This document shows positions 8,026-14,730 of a stretch of DNA of 19,561 nt, piece after piece. The DNA is taken from assembly GCA_030642885.1 (NCBI GenBank), contig DAOWMX010000012.1:1-19561 (forward strand), given 5' to 3'. Origin of the DNA: Anaerolineales bacterium (lineage in GTDB: Bacteria; Chloroflexota; Anaerolineae; Anaerolineales; E44-bin32). The translations under genes and the position numbers were made by a program. Below the pieces are notes generated by a model. That model was not told where the DNA came from, did no database searches, and saw only the letters and a list, made by a program, of their open reading frames with translations. Numbering within the stretch: the stretch's first letter is position 1; every line of letters begins with the position of its first letter.

Positions 8026-8817
8026 ATGCCACTACTGGATGGTAAAAACGCTCTGGTTTTCGGGGTCGCTAACGATCACTCGATCGCCTGGGGGATCTCC
8101 CAGGCCATGCATGAGCACGGCGCTCAACTCGCCTTTTCCTACGCCAGCGAGGCTCTTGAGCGTCGGGTGCGTCCACTTGCCGCATCGGTGGGCTCAGACT
8201 TCGCCGAACTCTGTGACGTTGCCGACGACAAGCAGATCGAGGCGGTTTTCACCAAAGCAGCCGAGAAACTCGGGAGCATTGATGTTCTCGTGCACGCCGT
8301 CGCATATGCTGATCGCGAGGACCTCAAAGGCGATTTCCACATGACGAGCCGCAGCGGCTTCCATATGGCAATGGACATCAGTGTGTTTTCCTTTATCGCT
8401 CTGGCACGCGCCGCCTTGCCGCTGATGAAACCGGGCGGTTCGATGCTCACCCTGAGTTATTACGGCGGCCAAAAAGTAGTTCCGAATTACAATGTGATGG
8501 GGGTAGCGAAAGCCGCTCTTGAGGCGACCACCCGCTACCTCGCCGCCGATCTCGGACCCAGGGATATCCGTGTTAATGCCATTTCTGCCGGACCCATCCG
8601 CACGCTGTCCGCCGCCGGCGTGAGTGGGTTTAAACGAATGCACCGGGAATTCTCTGGATTCGCCCCGTTGCGCAAGAACATCACCATCGAGGATATCGGC
8701 GGTGCGGCTGTCTGGCTCGCGTCCGACCTGGCGAGCAAGGTCACAGGGGAGGTACTGTTTGTCGACTCGGGATACAATATTCTTGGAATCCCTGATATCG
8801 AAGAAGGTCAAAATTAA
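8026..8817 (+). CDS. fabI: Enoyl-[acyl-carrier-protein] reductase (FabI)
   Basis: This 263-residue protein catalyses the last, NADH-dependent step of each fatty-acid elongation cycle in the cytoplasm. The FabI-specific cofactor motif GVANDHSIAWGI (13-24) and the Tyr-x6-Lys pair in PNYNVMGVAKAALEA (Tyr155, Lys162) are intact, followed by RVNAISAGPIRTL. The position of E. coli Gly93, a triclosan contact, is Ala93 here (HAVAYA). A small residue at this place occurs in other FabI proteins, so nothing about inhibitor response can be concluded. AAGGAG (8012-8017) lies 8 nt before the ATG. It sits 15 bp after the DNA glycosylase and 15 bp before the GGDEF gene, suggesting one transcript. No other fab genes are in the window. 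Confidence 0.95.
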   Translation: MPLLDGKNALVFGVANDHSIAWGISQAMHEHGAQLAFSYASEALERRVRPLAASVGSDFAELCDVADDKQIEAVFTKAAEKLGSIDVLVHAVAYADREDLKGDFHMTSRSGFHMAMDISVFSFIALARAALPLMKPGGSMLTLSYYGGQKVVPNYNVMGVAKAALEATTRYLAADLGPRDIRVNAISAGPIRTLSAAGVSGFKRMHREFSGFAPLRKNITIEDIGGAAVWLASDLASKVTGEVLFVDSGYNILGIPDIEEGQN

Positions 8818-8832
8818 GCATTCCCTGGATAC

Positions 8833-9999
8833 TTGGCAGTGTTAAACATCTTTCGTTCCGGTCCGCTATTTCATACCGATCCAGAACTGAGCGCGCTACG
8901 CACGAAACTCTCAAAACGCGCTGTCATCGTTGTCTATGTCATGTTCGGGATCTGGCTGCTGACCGACCTGCTCATCCGGCGATTCATCCCCTCGAGCGCA
9001 CCCGATAGCCTCCTTTTCGATCTGGTCGCGGCCATCCTTCTAGGGACCGTGGGAGTCATTGCCCTGCGCCTCATTAATCTGGGAAACACTTCACGTGCGG
9101 GCTACCTTCTCGCCAACTCGTTTCTCGTTTTCGCACTTATCATCCTGTTTTTCTTCACCCCGAGGGTATTCATCCCGGCCGCACTTCTTTTCATCCCCAT
9201 CGCGCTTGCAGGGATGATGATCGGTGGAAGAACACCCTTTTTATACTCGGTCCCTGCCTCGCTGGCGCTCGCCGCGAGTTATTTCATGCACGGTAGTGAA
9301 TTCATATTGCTTGGGGTCGAGCTTGAGGGTATCACTGCGGGTCTTTTCCTGGGTTGTCAAATCGTTCTTCATCAGGGTCTGGCAACCATGTTCACCATTA
9401 CTTCAGCTCACGTCGAATCCACAATCGAACAATTGCTTTATCAAACTGAACAGTTGTCGCATCTGGCAAATACCGATGCACTGTCCGAGTTGGCGAACCG
9501 CCGCTTCTTTGTTGAGCAGCTTGAGCGCGAATTTGCGCGCGCCAAACGATACCGACGGCCTCTAACACTTCTTTACCTTGATCTCGATGATTTCAAATTG
9601 ATAAATGATCGCTTTGGGCATGCGGTTGGGGACGATGTCATACGCAACTTGTCTTTGTCGATGCGCGCCGTGCTGCGGTCAACGGACCTGTTAGCACGTA
9701 TTGGAGGGGACGAATTTGCTGTTCTGCTCCCCGAGACAACGATTAAGGGCGGCATCGGTGTGACCCAAAAATTGAAACGCGCCCTGGTCGCGTTCACATC
9801 CAGACCGGACTGCGTAATCCCCTCCTTGACCTTTTCAGCGGGTCTGGCCCAGTTTCGCTTCGAAGATGAATCGATCGATGACCTGCTCGCACGTGCAGAC
9901 GCCGCCCAATATAAGGCCAAGGATGCCGGCAAAGGGCAGATTCGCACTCAACACGACACCATTCAGCTTTCTTTATTCGAGGAAGAACCAACTCCTTGA
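8833..9999 (+). CDS. Membrane-bound GGDEF diguanylate cyclase
   Basis: The N-terminal half of this 388-residue protein is hydrophobic, with about six membrane segments between residues 30 and 185 and no named sensory domain. A short helix (about 195-213) leads into a GGDEF domain that should make cyclic di-GMP from two GTP. LDLDDFKLINDRFGH carries the metal and nucleotide residues, and GGDEF (291-295) is intact. RSTD (282-285) is exactly five residues upstream, giving an RxxD inhibitory I-site, so product inhibition is expected. The longest frame uses TTG at 8833; GTG at 8839 is an equally possible start, and neither has a strong ribosome site. It follows fabI by 15 bp. The only other GGDEF domain in the window, in the regulator at 14731, is degenerate. 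Confidence 0.9.
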   Translation: MAVLNIFRSGPLFHTDPELSALRTKLSKRAVIVVYVMFGIWLLTDLLIRRFIPSSAPDSLLFDLVAAILLGTVGVIALRLINLGNTSRAGYLLANSFLVFALIILFFFTPRVFIPAALLFIPIALAGMMIGGRTPFLYSVPASLALAASYFMHGSEFILLGVELEGITAGLFLGCQIVLHQGLATMFTITSAHVESTIEQLLYQTEQLSHLANTDALSELANRRFFVEQLEREFARAKRYRRPLTLLYLDLDDFKLINDRFGHAVGDDVIRNLSLSMRAVLRSTDLLARIGGDEFAVLLPETTIKGGIGVTQKLKRALVAFTSRPDCVIPSLTFSAGLAQFRFEDESIDDLLARADAAQYKAKDAGKGQIRTQHDTIQLSLFEEEPTP

Positions 10000-10089
10000 G
10001 AAAGCACTCTTACTCTCGGCACAAACCTCATTTCCTTTTTCTATAGAGAACCTGACAAATCCAGAACATCGAACGTGAAAGGATCGTCA

Positions 10090-10506
10090 ATGGTACATAC
10101 GGGAAACATTGATCTGAGTACAAGGGGACATGCTGACATGCATGACTTGACGAAGGCCGTAGAGGATATCGTTGAGAGCTCCGGGGTACACTCCGGACTC
10201 GTAACGGTGTTCACCCCCTCAGCGACCAGCGCCATCACAACCATTGAATTCGAGTCGGGCGCGTTGGAAGACCTTCGGCATGCGCTCGACGAAATTGCCC
10301 CACAGGACCGAAACTACCAGCACAATCTTCGTTGGGGAGACGGGAACGGTCATTCCCATCTGCGGTCGGCACTGCTCAAGACTTCTTTTTCGATCCCGAT
10401 TGTCGCAGGTAATATGACGCTGGGAACATGGCAACAGATCCTATTTGTTGATTTCGACGTACGCGCTCGTCAACGCCGCCTTGTTGTACAGGTCATAGGT
10501 GATTGA
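10090..10506 (+). CDS. yjbQ: YjbQ/UPF0047 family protein (possible secondary thiamine-phosphate synthase)
   Basis: The 138-residue product matches the YjbQ/UPF0047 family end to end: THGLVTVF-type strand (here SGLVTVFTPSATSAI), GDGNGHSHLRSALL with His88 and His90, IPIVAGNMTLGTWQQILFVD, and the terminal strand RRLVVQVIGD. Family members form small trimers, and some have weak thiamine-phosphate synthase activity able to rescue thiE loss; the physiological role is unsettled. I take the ATG at 10090 because AAAGGA (10078-10083) lies 6 nt upstream, rather than the GTG at 10075 that gives 5 more residues. It is preceded by a 90-bp gap and followed by 66 bp before the PIG-L gene. A TPP-riboswitch-controlled thiamine pyrophosphokinase lies 8.8 kb downstream. 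Confidence 0.88.
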   Translation: MVHTGNIDLSTRGHADMHDLTKAVEDIVESSGVHSGLVTVFTPSATSAITTIEFESGALEDLRHALDEIAPQDRNYQHNLRWGDGNGHSHLRSALLKTSFSIPIVAGNMTLGTWQQILFVDFDVRARQRRLVVQVIGD

Positions 10507-10572
10507 GCCTCGTGGTGTAGTAAGATTGGAACCCATCGCTGAGTAAAGGTAAATGAGCATAGGAGGGCAATA

Positions 10573-11418
10573 TTGAAACGTCTTCTAGCAGTTCTAGCGC
10601 ACCCGGATGATGAGAGCTTTGGCCCCGGAGGAACTTTGGCGCTTTACGCCCAAGAAGGCGTCGAAGTGCATCTCATCTGCGCCACGCGCGGTGATGTCGG
10701 CGCACTGCCGCCAGAGATGCAGCTAAACGCTGAAGAGACCGCGCGTATGCGCTTGGACGAACTGCGCTGCGCAGCGGCGCAACTTGGATTGACCGAGGTG
10801 CACATGTTGGGCTACCGCGATTCGGGCATGCCCGGCTCGAGCGACAACAACCACCCCGAGGCGCTAACTGCAGCCCCGGTGGCGGAAGTCGCCGAGAAGA
10901 TTGCCGGTCTAATGCGCCAGATACGTCCACAGGTTGTGATCACCCACGATCCTGTCGGAGGCTACCACCACCCCGATCACATCGCCGTACACAATGCAGC
11001 CGTTGAAGCTTTCAACAGCGTAAGAGGGGAATTGGACGGCGCATCTGTCTCTCTAGAGTCTTGCCCTCAGAAACTCTACTATCACACCTTCCCACGTCGT
11101 TTCCTGCGCGTCATGGTGCGACTGCTGCCCTTTTTCGGCAAGAACCCCCGTAAATTCGGACGGAATGAAGATATTGATTTGCTGGAGATCAGCCGCGACG
11201 ATTTCCCCATTCACGCCAGAATCGACTTCCGCCGGGTCGCTGAAATAAAAGAAAAGGCCTCTGCCTGCCACCAGAGCCAGCAGGGACCTAGTTCCGGCGG
11301 GTTCTTTGGTGTGCTCATGAGGCTTTTCAGCGGACCGGAGACGTTTACACGCGCCTACCCAGCAGCGGAGGACAGACTGCGAGAGCGTGACCTCTTCGAC
11401 GGTGTAGAAAGCGGCTAA
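10573..11418 (+). CDS. PIG-L/LmbE-family zinc deacetylase
   Basis: This 281-residue protein carries the N-terminal signature LAHPDDES (zinc ligands His10 and Asp13, base Asp12), followed by GGTLALYAQEGVEVHLICATRGD. The second metal motif is GYHHPDHIAVH, with zinc ligand His136. The family removes N-acetyl groups from GlcNAc-type sugars, including MshB and BshB in mycothiol and bacillithiol synthesis. The actual substrate here is unknown, and no thiol-synthesis genes are adjacent. A TTG start at 10573 is chosen because a strong AGGAGGG (10561-10567) lies 5 nt upstream and the family motif begins at residue 9. The C-terminal part, with a basic hydrophobic stretch around LRVMVRLLPFFGKNPRKFG, is family-variable. 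Confidence 0.9.
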   Translation: MKRLLAVLAHPDDESFGPGGTLALYAQEGVEVHLICATRGDVGALPPEMQLNAEETARMRLDELRCAAAQLGLTEVHMLGYRDSGMPGSSDNNHPEALTAAPVAEVAEKIAGLMRQIRPQVVITHDPVGGYHHPDHIAVHNAAVEAFNSVRGELDGASVSLESCPQKLYYHTFPRRFLRVMVRLLPFFGKNPRKFGRNEDIDLLEISRDDFPIHARIDFRRVAEIKEKASACHQSQQGPSSGGFFGVLMRLFSGPETFTRAYPAAEDRLRERDLFDGVESG

Positions 11419-11739
11419 CCACACCAAGGTGCGGGCATGCCATCCATCTCGAGCCGGTGCTAGACCATCGACCTCGCTCCGACTGTTGTTAGCGGCGGTA
11501 TCAGGCGCTCCGCTTGCATGGTAAGATTCCTCCTTGGAGCAAATGCTCATGGGGAAGATCGACATCATCATGTCTGTCAGCAAGCATTCAACGGCTGCCA
11601 TTCCCAATCACTTTAACTTTCCCCAGCGTATCGATACAAACGCTCGGCGCTCAATCTGGTGTGACCCGCATGGTTAAAGTATCACCATGATCTCCACATA
11701 CCGGCACTGCCCTTGCTAACAGAGGAATAGGAAACTGCG
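11419..11739 (+). other. 321-bp intergenic region without a convincing gene
   Basis: Nothing in this gap is convincing as a gene. The only short frame with a plausible ribosome site is 11543-11677 (44 codons, ATG preceded by GGAG), with no recognisable motif; I do not call it. AGGAAA at 11729-11734 is the ribosome site of the next gene. I see no clear terminator hairpin and no clear promoter. Confidence 0.5.
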
Positions 11740-12267
11740 ATGATATCGTTATTAAACATCCCAGCAGCTGCTCTACCGTTCATCATCTTCGCCCTGCGAG
11801 TCTCGGATATGTCGCTCGACACCCTGCGAGTGCTCTTCGTCATCCGCGGGCGGAAACCTTTAGCATGGACCCTGGGTTTCTTCCAGTCACTTCTATGGGT
11901 TATTGCTATCACAAGCGTTCTGAGCAATTTGGACAACTTGTGGAACATCATCGCTTACGCAGGAGGTTTTGCCACTGGAAACGTCGTCGGAATGGCGATC
12001 GAGGAACGTCTCGCCATCGGGCATAGCAGCCTGCAGATCATCAGCTCCCGTTGGGGCAGCGCAATCGCTGAAGCCATCCGCGAGAAGGGCTACGCCGCAA
12101 CCGAACTCCCCGCGCGCGGCAAGGATGGGACGGTCAGCATGATCAGCTGCAGTATCCTGCGCCGGGATATCGATGCAGTCCGGCAAGAGGTTAATAGGAT
12201 CGATCCCGATGCATTCATCACCGTAGAGGATATCCGTCCGCTTCACCGAGGCTTCTGGCGATCCTGA
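11740..12267 (+). CDS. DUF5698-DUF2179 membrane protein (UPF0316-like), copy 1
   Basis: The 175-residue protein has the UPF0316/YebE-like layout. The N-terminal domain (about 1-100) has three membrane helices and the conserved stretch LRVSDMSLDTLRVLFVIRGRK, then NLDNLWNIIAYAGGFATGN. The C-terminal cytoplasmic DUF2179 domain (about 110-170) contains the GKDGTVSMI turn and ends in DAFITVEDIRP. DUF2179 domains also occur at the ends of YitT-family membrane proteins and are thought to bind a small ligand, but no function is established. AGGAAA lies 5 nt before the ATG. It is followed after 89 bp by a paralogue of identical length. Confidence 0.85.
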   Translation: MISLLNIPAAALPFIIFALRVSDMSLDTLRVLFVIRGRKPLAWTLGFFQSLLWVIAITSVLSNLDNLWNIIAYAGGFATGNVVGMAIEERLAIGHSSLQIISSRWGSAIAEAIREKGYAATELPARGKDGTVSMISCSILRRDIDAVRQEVNRIDPDAFITVEDIRPLHRGFWRS

Positions 12268-12356
12268 TCGGTAGTGGGTCGCAGAAAAACCCTTGAAAAT
12301 AATCTATGGTTCCACATTAAACCGTCGATGATCTTTTCCCCTGACCCCAATATCCG

Positions 12357-12884
12357 ATGAGTCTGGATTGGAGCCTTATCCCCGCCGCGCTCGTCCCATT
12401 CATGATCCTGTTCATCCGCGTATGCAATCTTTCTCTTTCAACGCTGCGCGTGCTTACGGTTGTGCGCGGACGAAAACGAGCCGCCTGGGCACTTGGCTTC
12501 GTCCAGAGCCTGATCTTTATCACTGTTATCGCGGGCGTCATTAATAATCTTGATAACCTATGGAACCTGGCAGCATACGCCGCGGGTTTCGCAACCGGAA
12601 ACGTCCTGGGAATAATCATTGATGATCGTATCGCCCCCGGGTACAGCCTGCTGCGGATCACGAGCTCGAGTCACGGGGCAGCCATCATGGAAGCTTTGCA
12701 TCAAGCCGGGAAGGGCGCAACGGAGGTCACCGGATCAGGCCGCGACGGGACCGTGAGTCTGATCTACTGCTACTCACCCCGACGAAAGGTGCGAAAGATA
12801 AAAGAACTTGTGCTGCAGCACGACCCCCAGGCTTTTATGACGCTACTACAAGTGCGACAGATCGGGGGCGGTTGGGAGGGTTAA
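12357..12884 (+). CDS. DUF5698-DUF2179 membrane protein (UPF0316-like), copy 2
   Basis: This is a second 175-residue protein of the same family as its upstream neighbour, alignable over the full length and by eye about half identical. The shared blocks are SLSTLRVLTVVRGRK, NLDNLWNLAAYAAGFATGN, the DGTVSLI turn, and DPQAFMTL in the DUF2179 domain. Three membrane helices are predicted in the first 100 residues. Conserved positions in the ligand-like turn are kept in both copies, while the segment just before it and the C-terminal tail differ. Unlike copy 1, no Shine-Dalgarno precedes the ATG (the upstream bases are pyrimidine-rich), so expression may depend on coupling or on a leaderless start that I cannot identify. 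Function is unknown. Confidence 0.85.
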   Translation: MSLDWSLIPAALVPFMILFIRVCNLSLSTLRVLTVVRGRKRAAWALGFVQSLIFITVIAGVINNLDNLWNLAAYAAGFATGNVLGIIIDDRIAPGYSLLRITSSSHGAAIMEALHQAGKGATEVTGSGRDGTVSLIYCYSPRRKVRKIKELVLQHDPQAFMTLLQVRQIGGGWEG

Positions 12885-12907
12885 CGCCATTGTCAGAAGG
12901 AATCCCA

Positions 12908-12941
12908 TGGGGGGTTGGCCCGCACGTCCGCCCGCCCCCCA
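12908..12941. repeat. GC-rich inverted repeat after the second DUF2179 gene
   Basis: TGGGGGG (12908-12914) is perfectly complementary to CCCCCCA (12935-12941) around a 20-nt, mostly GC loop. It starts 23 bp after the stop of copy 2. No T-run follows on the plus strand, so it is not a canonical intrinsic terminator; it may still form a 3'-end hairpin. Confidence 0.45.
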
Positions 12942-13075
12942 AAGCGCGCCGGAAGAAAGATATCAGGAAGAGAGACCCTACTCTGATGGCTTGCATCTTG
13001 CATCACTCTTTGAGCGGCGCGGGGATGCAACACACCACAGCGGCATATACCCTTATAGTAGGAGCAAGGGTTGGT

Positions 13076-13104
13076 TTGCAACGCCCCATCCCAAACGGTA
13101 TAAT
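13076..13104 (+). promoter_or_regulatory. Sigma70-type promoter of the DUF4388/GTPase cluster
   Basis: TTGCAA (13076-13081, five of six) is followed after exactly 17 nt by a perfect TATAAT (13099-13104). Transcription should start near 13111, giving a leader of about 110 nt before the ATG at 13221. This is one of the two best promoter matches in the window and probably drives at least the DUF4388 and GTPase genes. Confidence 0.65.
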
Positions 13105-13220
13105 CCCGCGACCCTTTGTATGAGCTTAACTCGAGCATATCTACACCTTGATCTGCTTGAGAATCGGGTATCTTTTGTCTATCTGCTCTGTGAATCGGGA
13201 AAATTAGAAGAAAAAACAGA

Positions 13221-14036
13221 ATGGCACTCAAGGGCAACCTACGCGACTTTAATGTCACTCAGCTTCTGAATCTGATCAATATTGCCCAGAAGACCGGCAC
13301 GCTCACGGTCGAGGGTCCAGATGCCATTTCTTGGGTTTCCTTCCGCGCAGGAAAACTAATCTACGCACAAATGGGGAATGAGGACGGAAGCCTAACCGGC
13401 ATCCTCACCCGCGCCGGGAAGATCACATCCAAACAAGCAGACGTCATCAAAAAAAATGCAACAGAAAAGAGCGACCAGGGGCTTGGCCTGCTCCTGATAA
13501 ACGCTGGCTATCTCTCCCAGCAAGTCATCCTGGACAGTATTCAACAGTACGTCCTTGACATTGTTTACCAACTCTTTACCTGGATTGATGGACTCTTCCG
13601 CTTCGACAATGGCGTCCTGCCACCCTCTGATGCAATCACGGTCCGCATGGACCTCGAAAATATCATCATGGAAGGCTCACGCCAAACGCAGGAATGGGAA
13701 CTGCTTAAAGATGAGATCCCAAGTCTTGATATGGCCCTAACCTTCGTCGACCGGCCGGGCGCCGACATTCGTGATGTTCAACTCACGGTTGAGGAATGGA
13801 AGGTCGTGTCCTACATCAACCCCAAGAACACGCTCAAACAGATCGGCAAAACCAATAGGATGAACGACCTGGAGATCAGGCGCATTGTCTATGGGTTAGT
13901 GCAAGCCGGCCTGGTAGAAATCATCCGCCCAGAAGGCATGCCTTTGCCGCCAAAAGCGAAAAAATTACCGCCTGTTGATAAGAAAGAGCAGGCTTCACTC
14001 GTGAATAAGTTGATTCATAGAATCAGGTCCCTATAG
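13221..14036 (+). CDS. DUF4388 (PATAN-like) protein with C-terminal winged helix
   Basis: The 271-residue protein starts directly with a DUF4388 domain: MALKGNLRDFNVTQLLNLI, then KTGTLTV, a strand ISWVSFRAGKLIYA, and GLFRFDNG closing the domain near residue 130. Residues about 187-236 (LTVEEWKVVSYI, LKQIGK, EIRRIVYGLVQAGLVEI) look like a winged-helix fold, and the tail is basic. DUF4388 proteins often accompany bacterial Ras-like GTPases and response regulators, and are thought to act as interaction or adaptor modules. The GTPase gene follows by 12 bp, strongly suggesting the two work together. The ribosome site before the ATG is weak (AGAAG, A-rich). Whether the winged helix binds DNA or only protein is not clear. 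Confidence 0.82.
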   Translation: MALKGNLRDFNVTQLLNLINIAQKTGTLTVEGPDAISWVSFRAGKLIYAQMGNEDGSLTGILTRAGKITSKQADVIKKNATEKSDQGLGLLLINAGYLSQQVILDSIQQYVLDIVYQLFTWIDGLFRFDNGVLPPSDAITVRMDLENIIMEGSRQTQEWELLKDEIPSLDMALTFVDRPGADIRDVQLTVEEWKVVSYINPKNTLKQIGKTNRMNDLEIRRIVYGLVQAGLVEIIRPEGMPLPPKAKKLPPVDKKEQASLVNKLIHRIRSL

Positions 14037-14048
14037 GGAAAGTGGCGT

Positions 14049-14579
14049 ATGCAAACAGTAAAGATGGTCGTCACAGGTCCATTCAACTCCGGTAAGACAG
14101 CGTTCATTCAATCTGTCAGTGAGATAGATGTCGTCTCGACAGAGCGCAAAATCAGCACCGAGGCTGAACGGATTAAAGAAACAACCACGGTTGCGATGGA
14201 TTTTGGCCGGATTACCGTGGACGACGACCTGGTGCTCTACTTGTTTGGCACGCCCGGGCAAAAGCGATTTGATTTCATGTGGGAGATCCTGGCTGAAGGG
14301 ATGCTCGGGTTCGTCGTCATGGTGGACAGCGCCCGACCCGAGACCTTCCGTGAGGCACGTGGAATCCTCCAAACCTTCCGAGCGTACGCCCCGACTCCTT
14401 ATGTCGTCGCCGCGAACAAGCAAGATCTCGATGATGCGTGGGAAGTGGAGGACCTGCGTATCGCCCTCGGCCTCGATTCAAAAATCAAGATGCTCCCGTG
14501 TGTGGCAAACGATCGAGACCAGGTGAAATCCGTTCTTCTGGAACTCCTTTTTAGCATTCTCGAGGAGTCAAAAGAGTAG
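14049..14579 (+). CDS. Small Ras-like GTPase (MglA/CvnD-type)
   Basis: This 176-residue single-domain GTPase contains the P-loop GPFNSGKT (10-17), a switch I region ETTTVAMDFG with candidate Mg-binding Thr45-47, switch II LFGTPGQKRFDFMW (65-78), and the guanine-specificity motif ANKQD (122-126). The usual Asp of G3 (DxxG) is replaced in FGTPGQ, a feature of the bacterial CvnD/MglA-like subgroup. Such GTPases act as cytoplasmic switches for polarity, motility or signalling, usually with a roadblock/LC7 partner as activator. No roadblock protein is encoded nearby; the adjacent partner is the DUF4388 protein (12-bp gap). A 151-bp gap with a hairpin separates it from the response regulator downstream. 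Confidence 0.88.
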   Translation: MQTVKMVVTGPFNSGKTAFIQSVSEIDVVSTERKISTEAERIKETTTVAMDFGRITVDDDLVLYLFGTPGQKRFDFMWEILAEGMLGFVVMVDSARPETFREARGILQTFRAYAPTPYVVAANKQDLDDAWEVEDLRIALGLDSKIKMLPCVANDRDQVKSVLLELLFSILEESKE

Positions 14580-14681
14580 AACGGACATAGCCAGGATTTC
14601 TTGTTTCCGACCTCCCTTACCGCTGTCAGTTATTTAAGATTGTCATGTACTATTTGACAAAGGGAGTAGTTGCCGCCGGAC

Positions 14682-14714
14682 CCGCTCTTCACGAAGAGCG
14701 GAGCCCATCTTTTA
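14682..14714 (+). terminator. Hairpin upstream of the response regulator (terminator or attenuator)
   Basis: CCGCTCTTC (14682-14690) and GAAGAGCGG (14693-14701) form a perfect 9-bp inverted repeat separated by AC, so about 8 bp can close with a 4-nt loop. A short T-rich stretch (ATCTTTTAT) follows 4 nt later. It may end GTPase transcription, partly terminate readthrough, or protect the 5' end of the regulator mRNA. The strong ribosome site AAAGGAGGG (14716-14724) starts right after it. Confidence 0.5.
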
Positions 14715-14730
14715 TAAAGGAGGGAGAGAG

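Larger units (their letters stand above)
12885..13220 (+). other. 336-bp intergenic region with GC-rich dyad and promoter
   Basis: No credible gene is seen here; the open frames on both strands have odd compositions and no motif. The region holds a GC-rich inverted repeat (12908-12941), a TTGCAA/TATAAT promoter (13076-13104) and an approximately 110-nt leader before the DUF4388 gene. Around 13057-13092 the sequence resembles a decayed palindromic repeat (GGGTTGGTTTGCAACG), but the symmetry is weak. Confidence 0.5.

Noticed and set aside
11053..11607. Minus-strand 184-codon frame across the end of the PIG-L gene and the following gap
   Set aside because: Most of it is antisense to the conserved PIG-L coding sequence, and the translation shows no family motif or plausible ribosome site.
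11543..11677. 44-codon plus-strand frame with GGAG upstream
   Set aside because: Too short and without motif, composition or context support; kept only as a remark in the intergenic entry.
12872..13269. Overlapping 83- and 120-codon plus frames and a 121-codon minus frame in the gap before DUF4388
   Set aside because: They conflict with each other and with a good promoter in the same place, and the translations are low-complexity or motif-free.
14654..14659. TTGACA box upstream of the response regulator
   Set aside because: The expected -10 position is GC-rich (CGGACC), so a promoter here cannot be supported.
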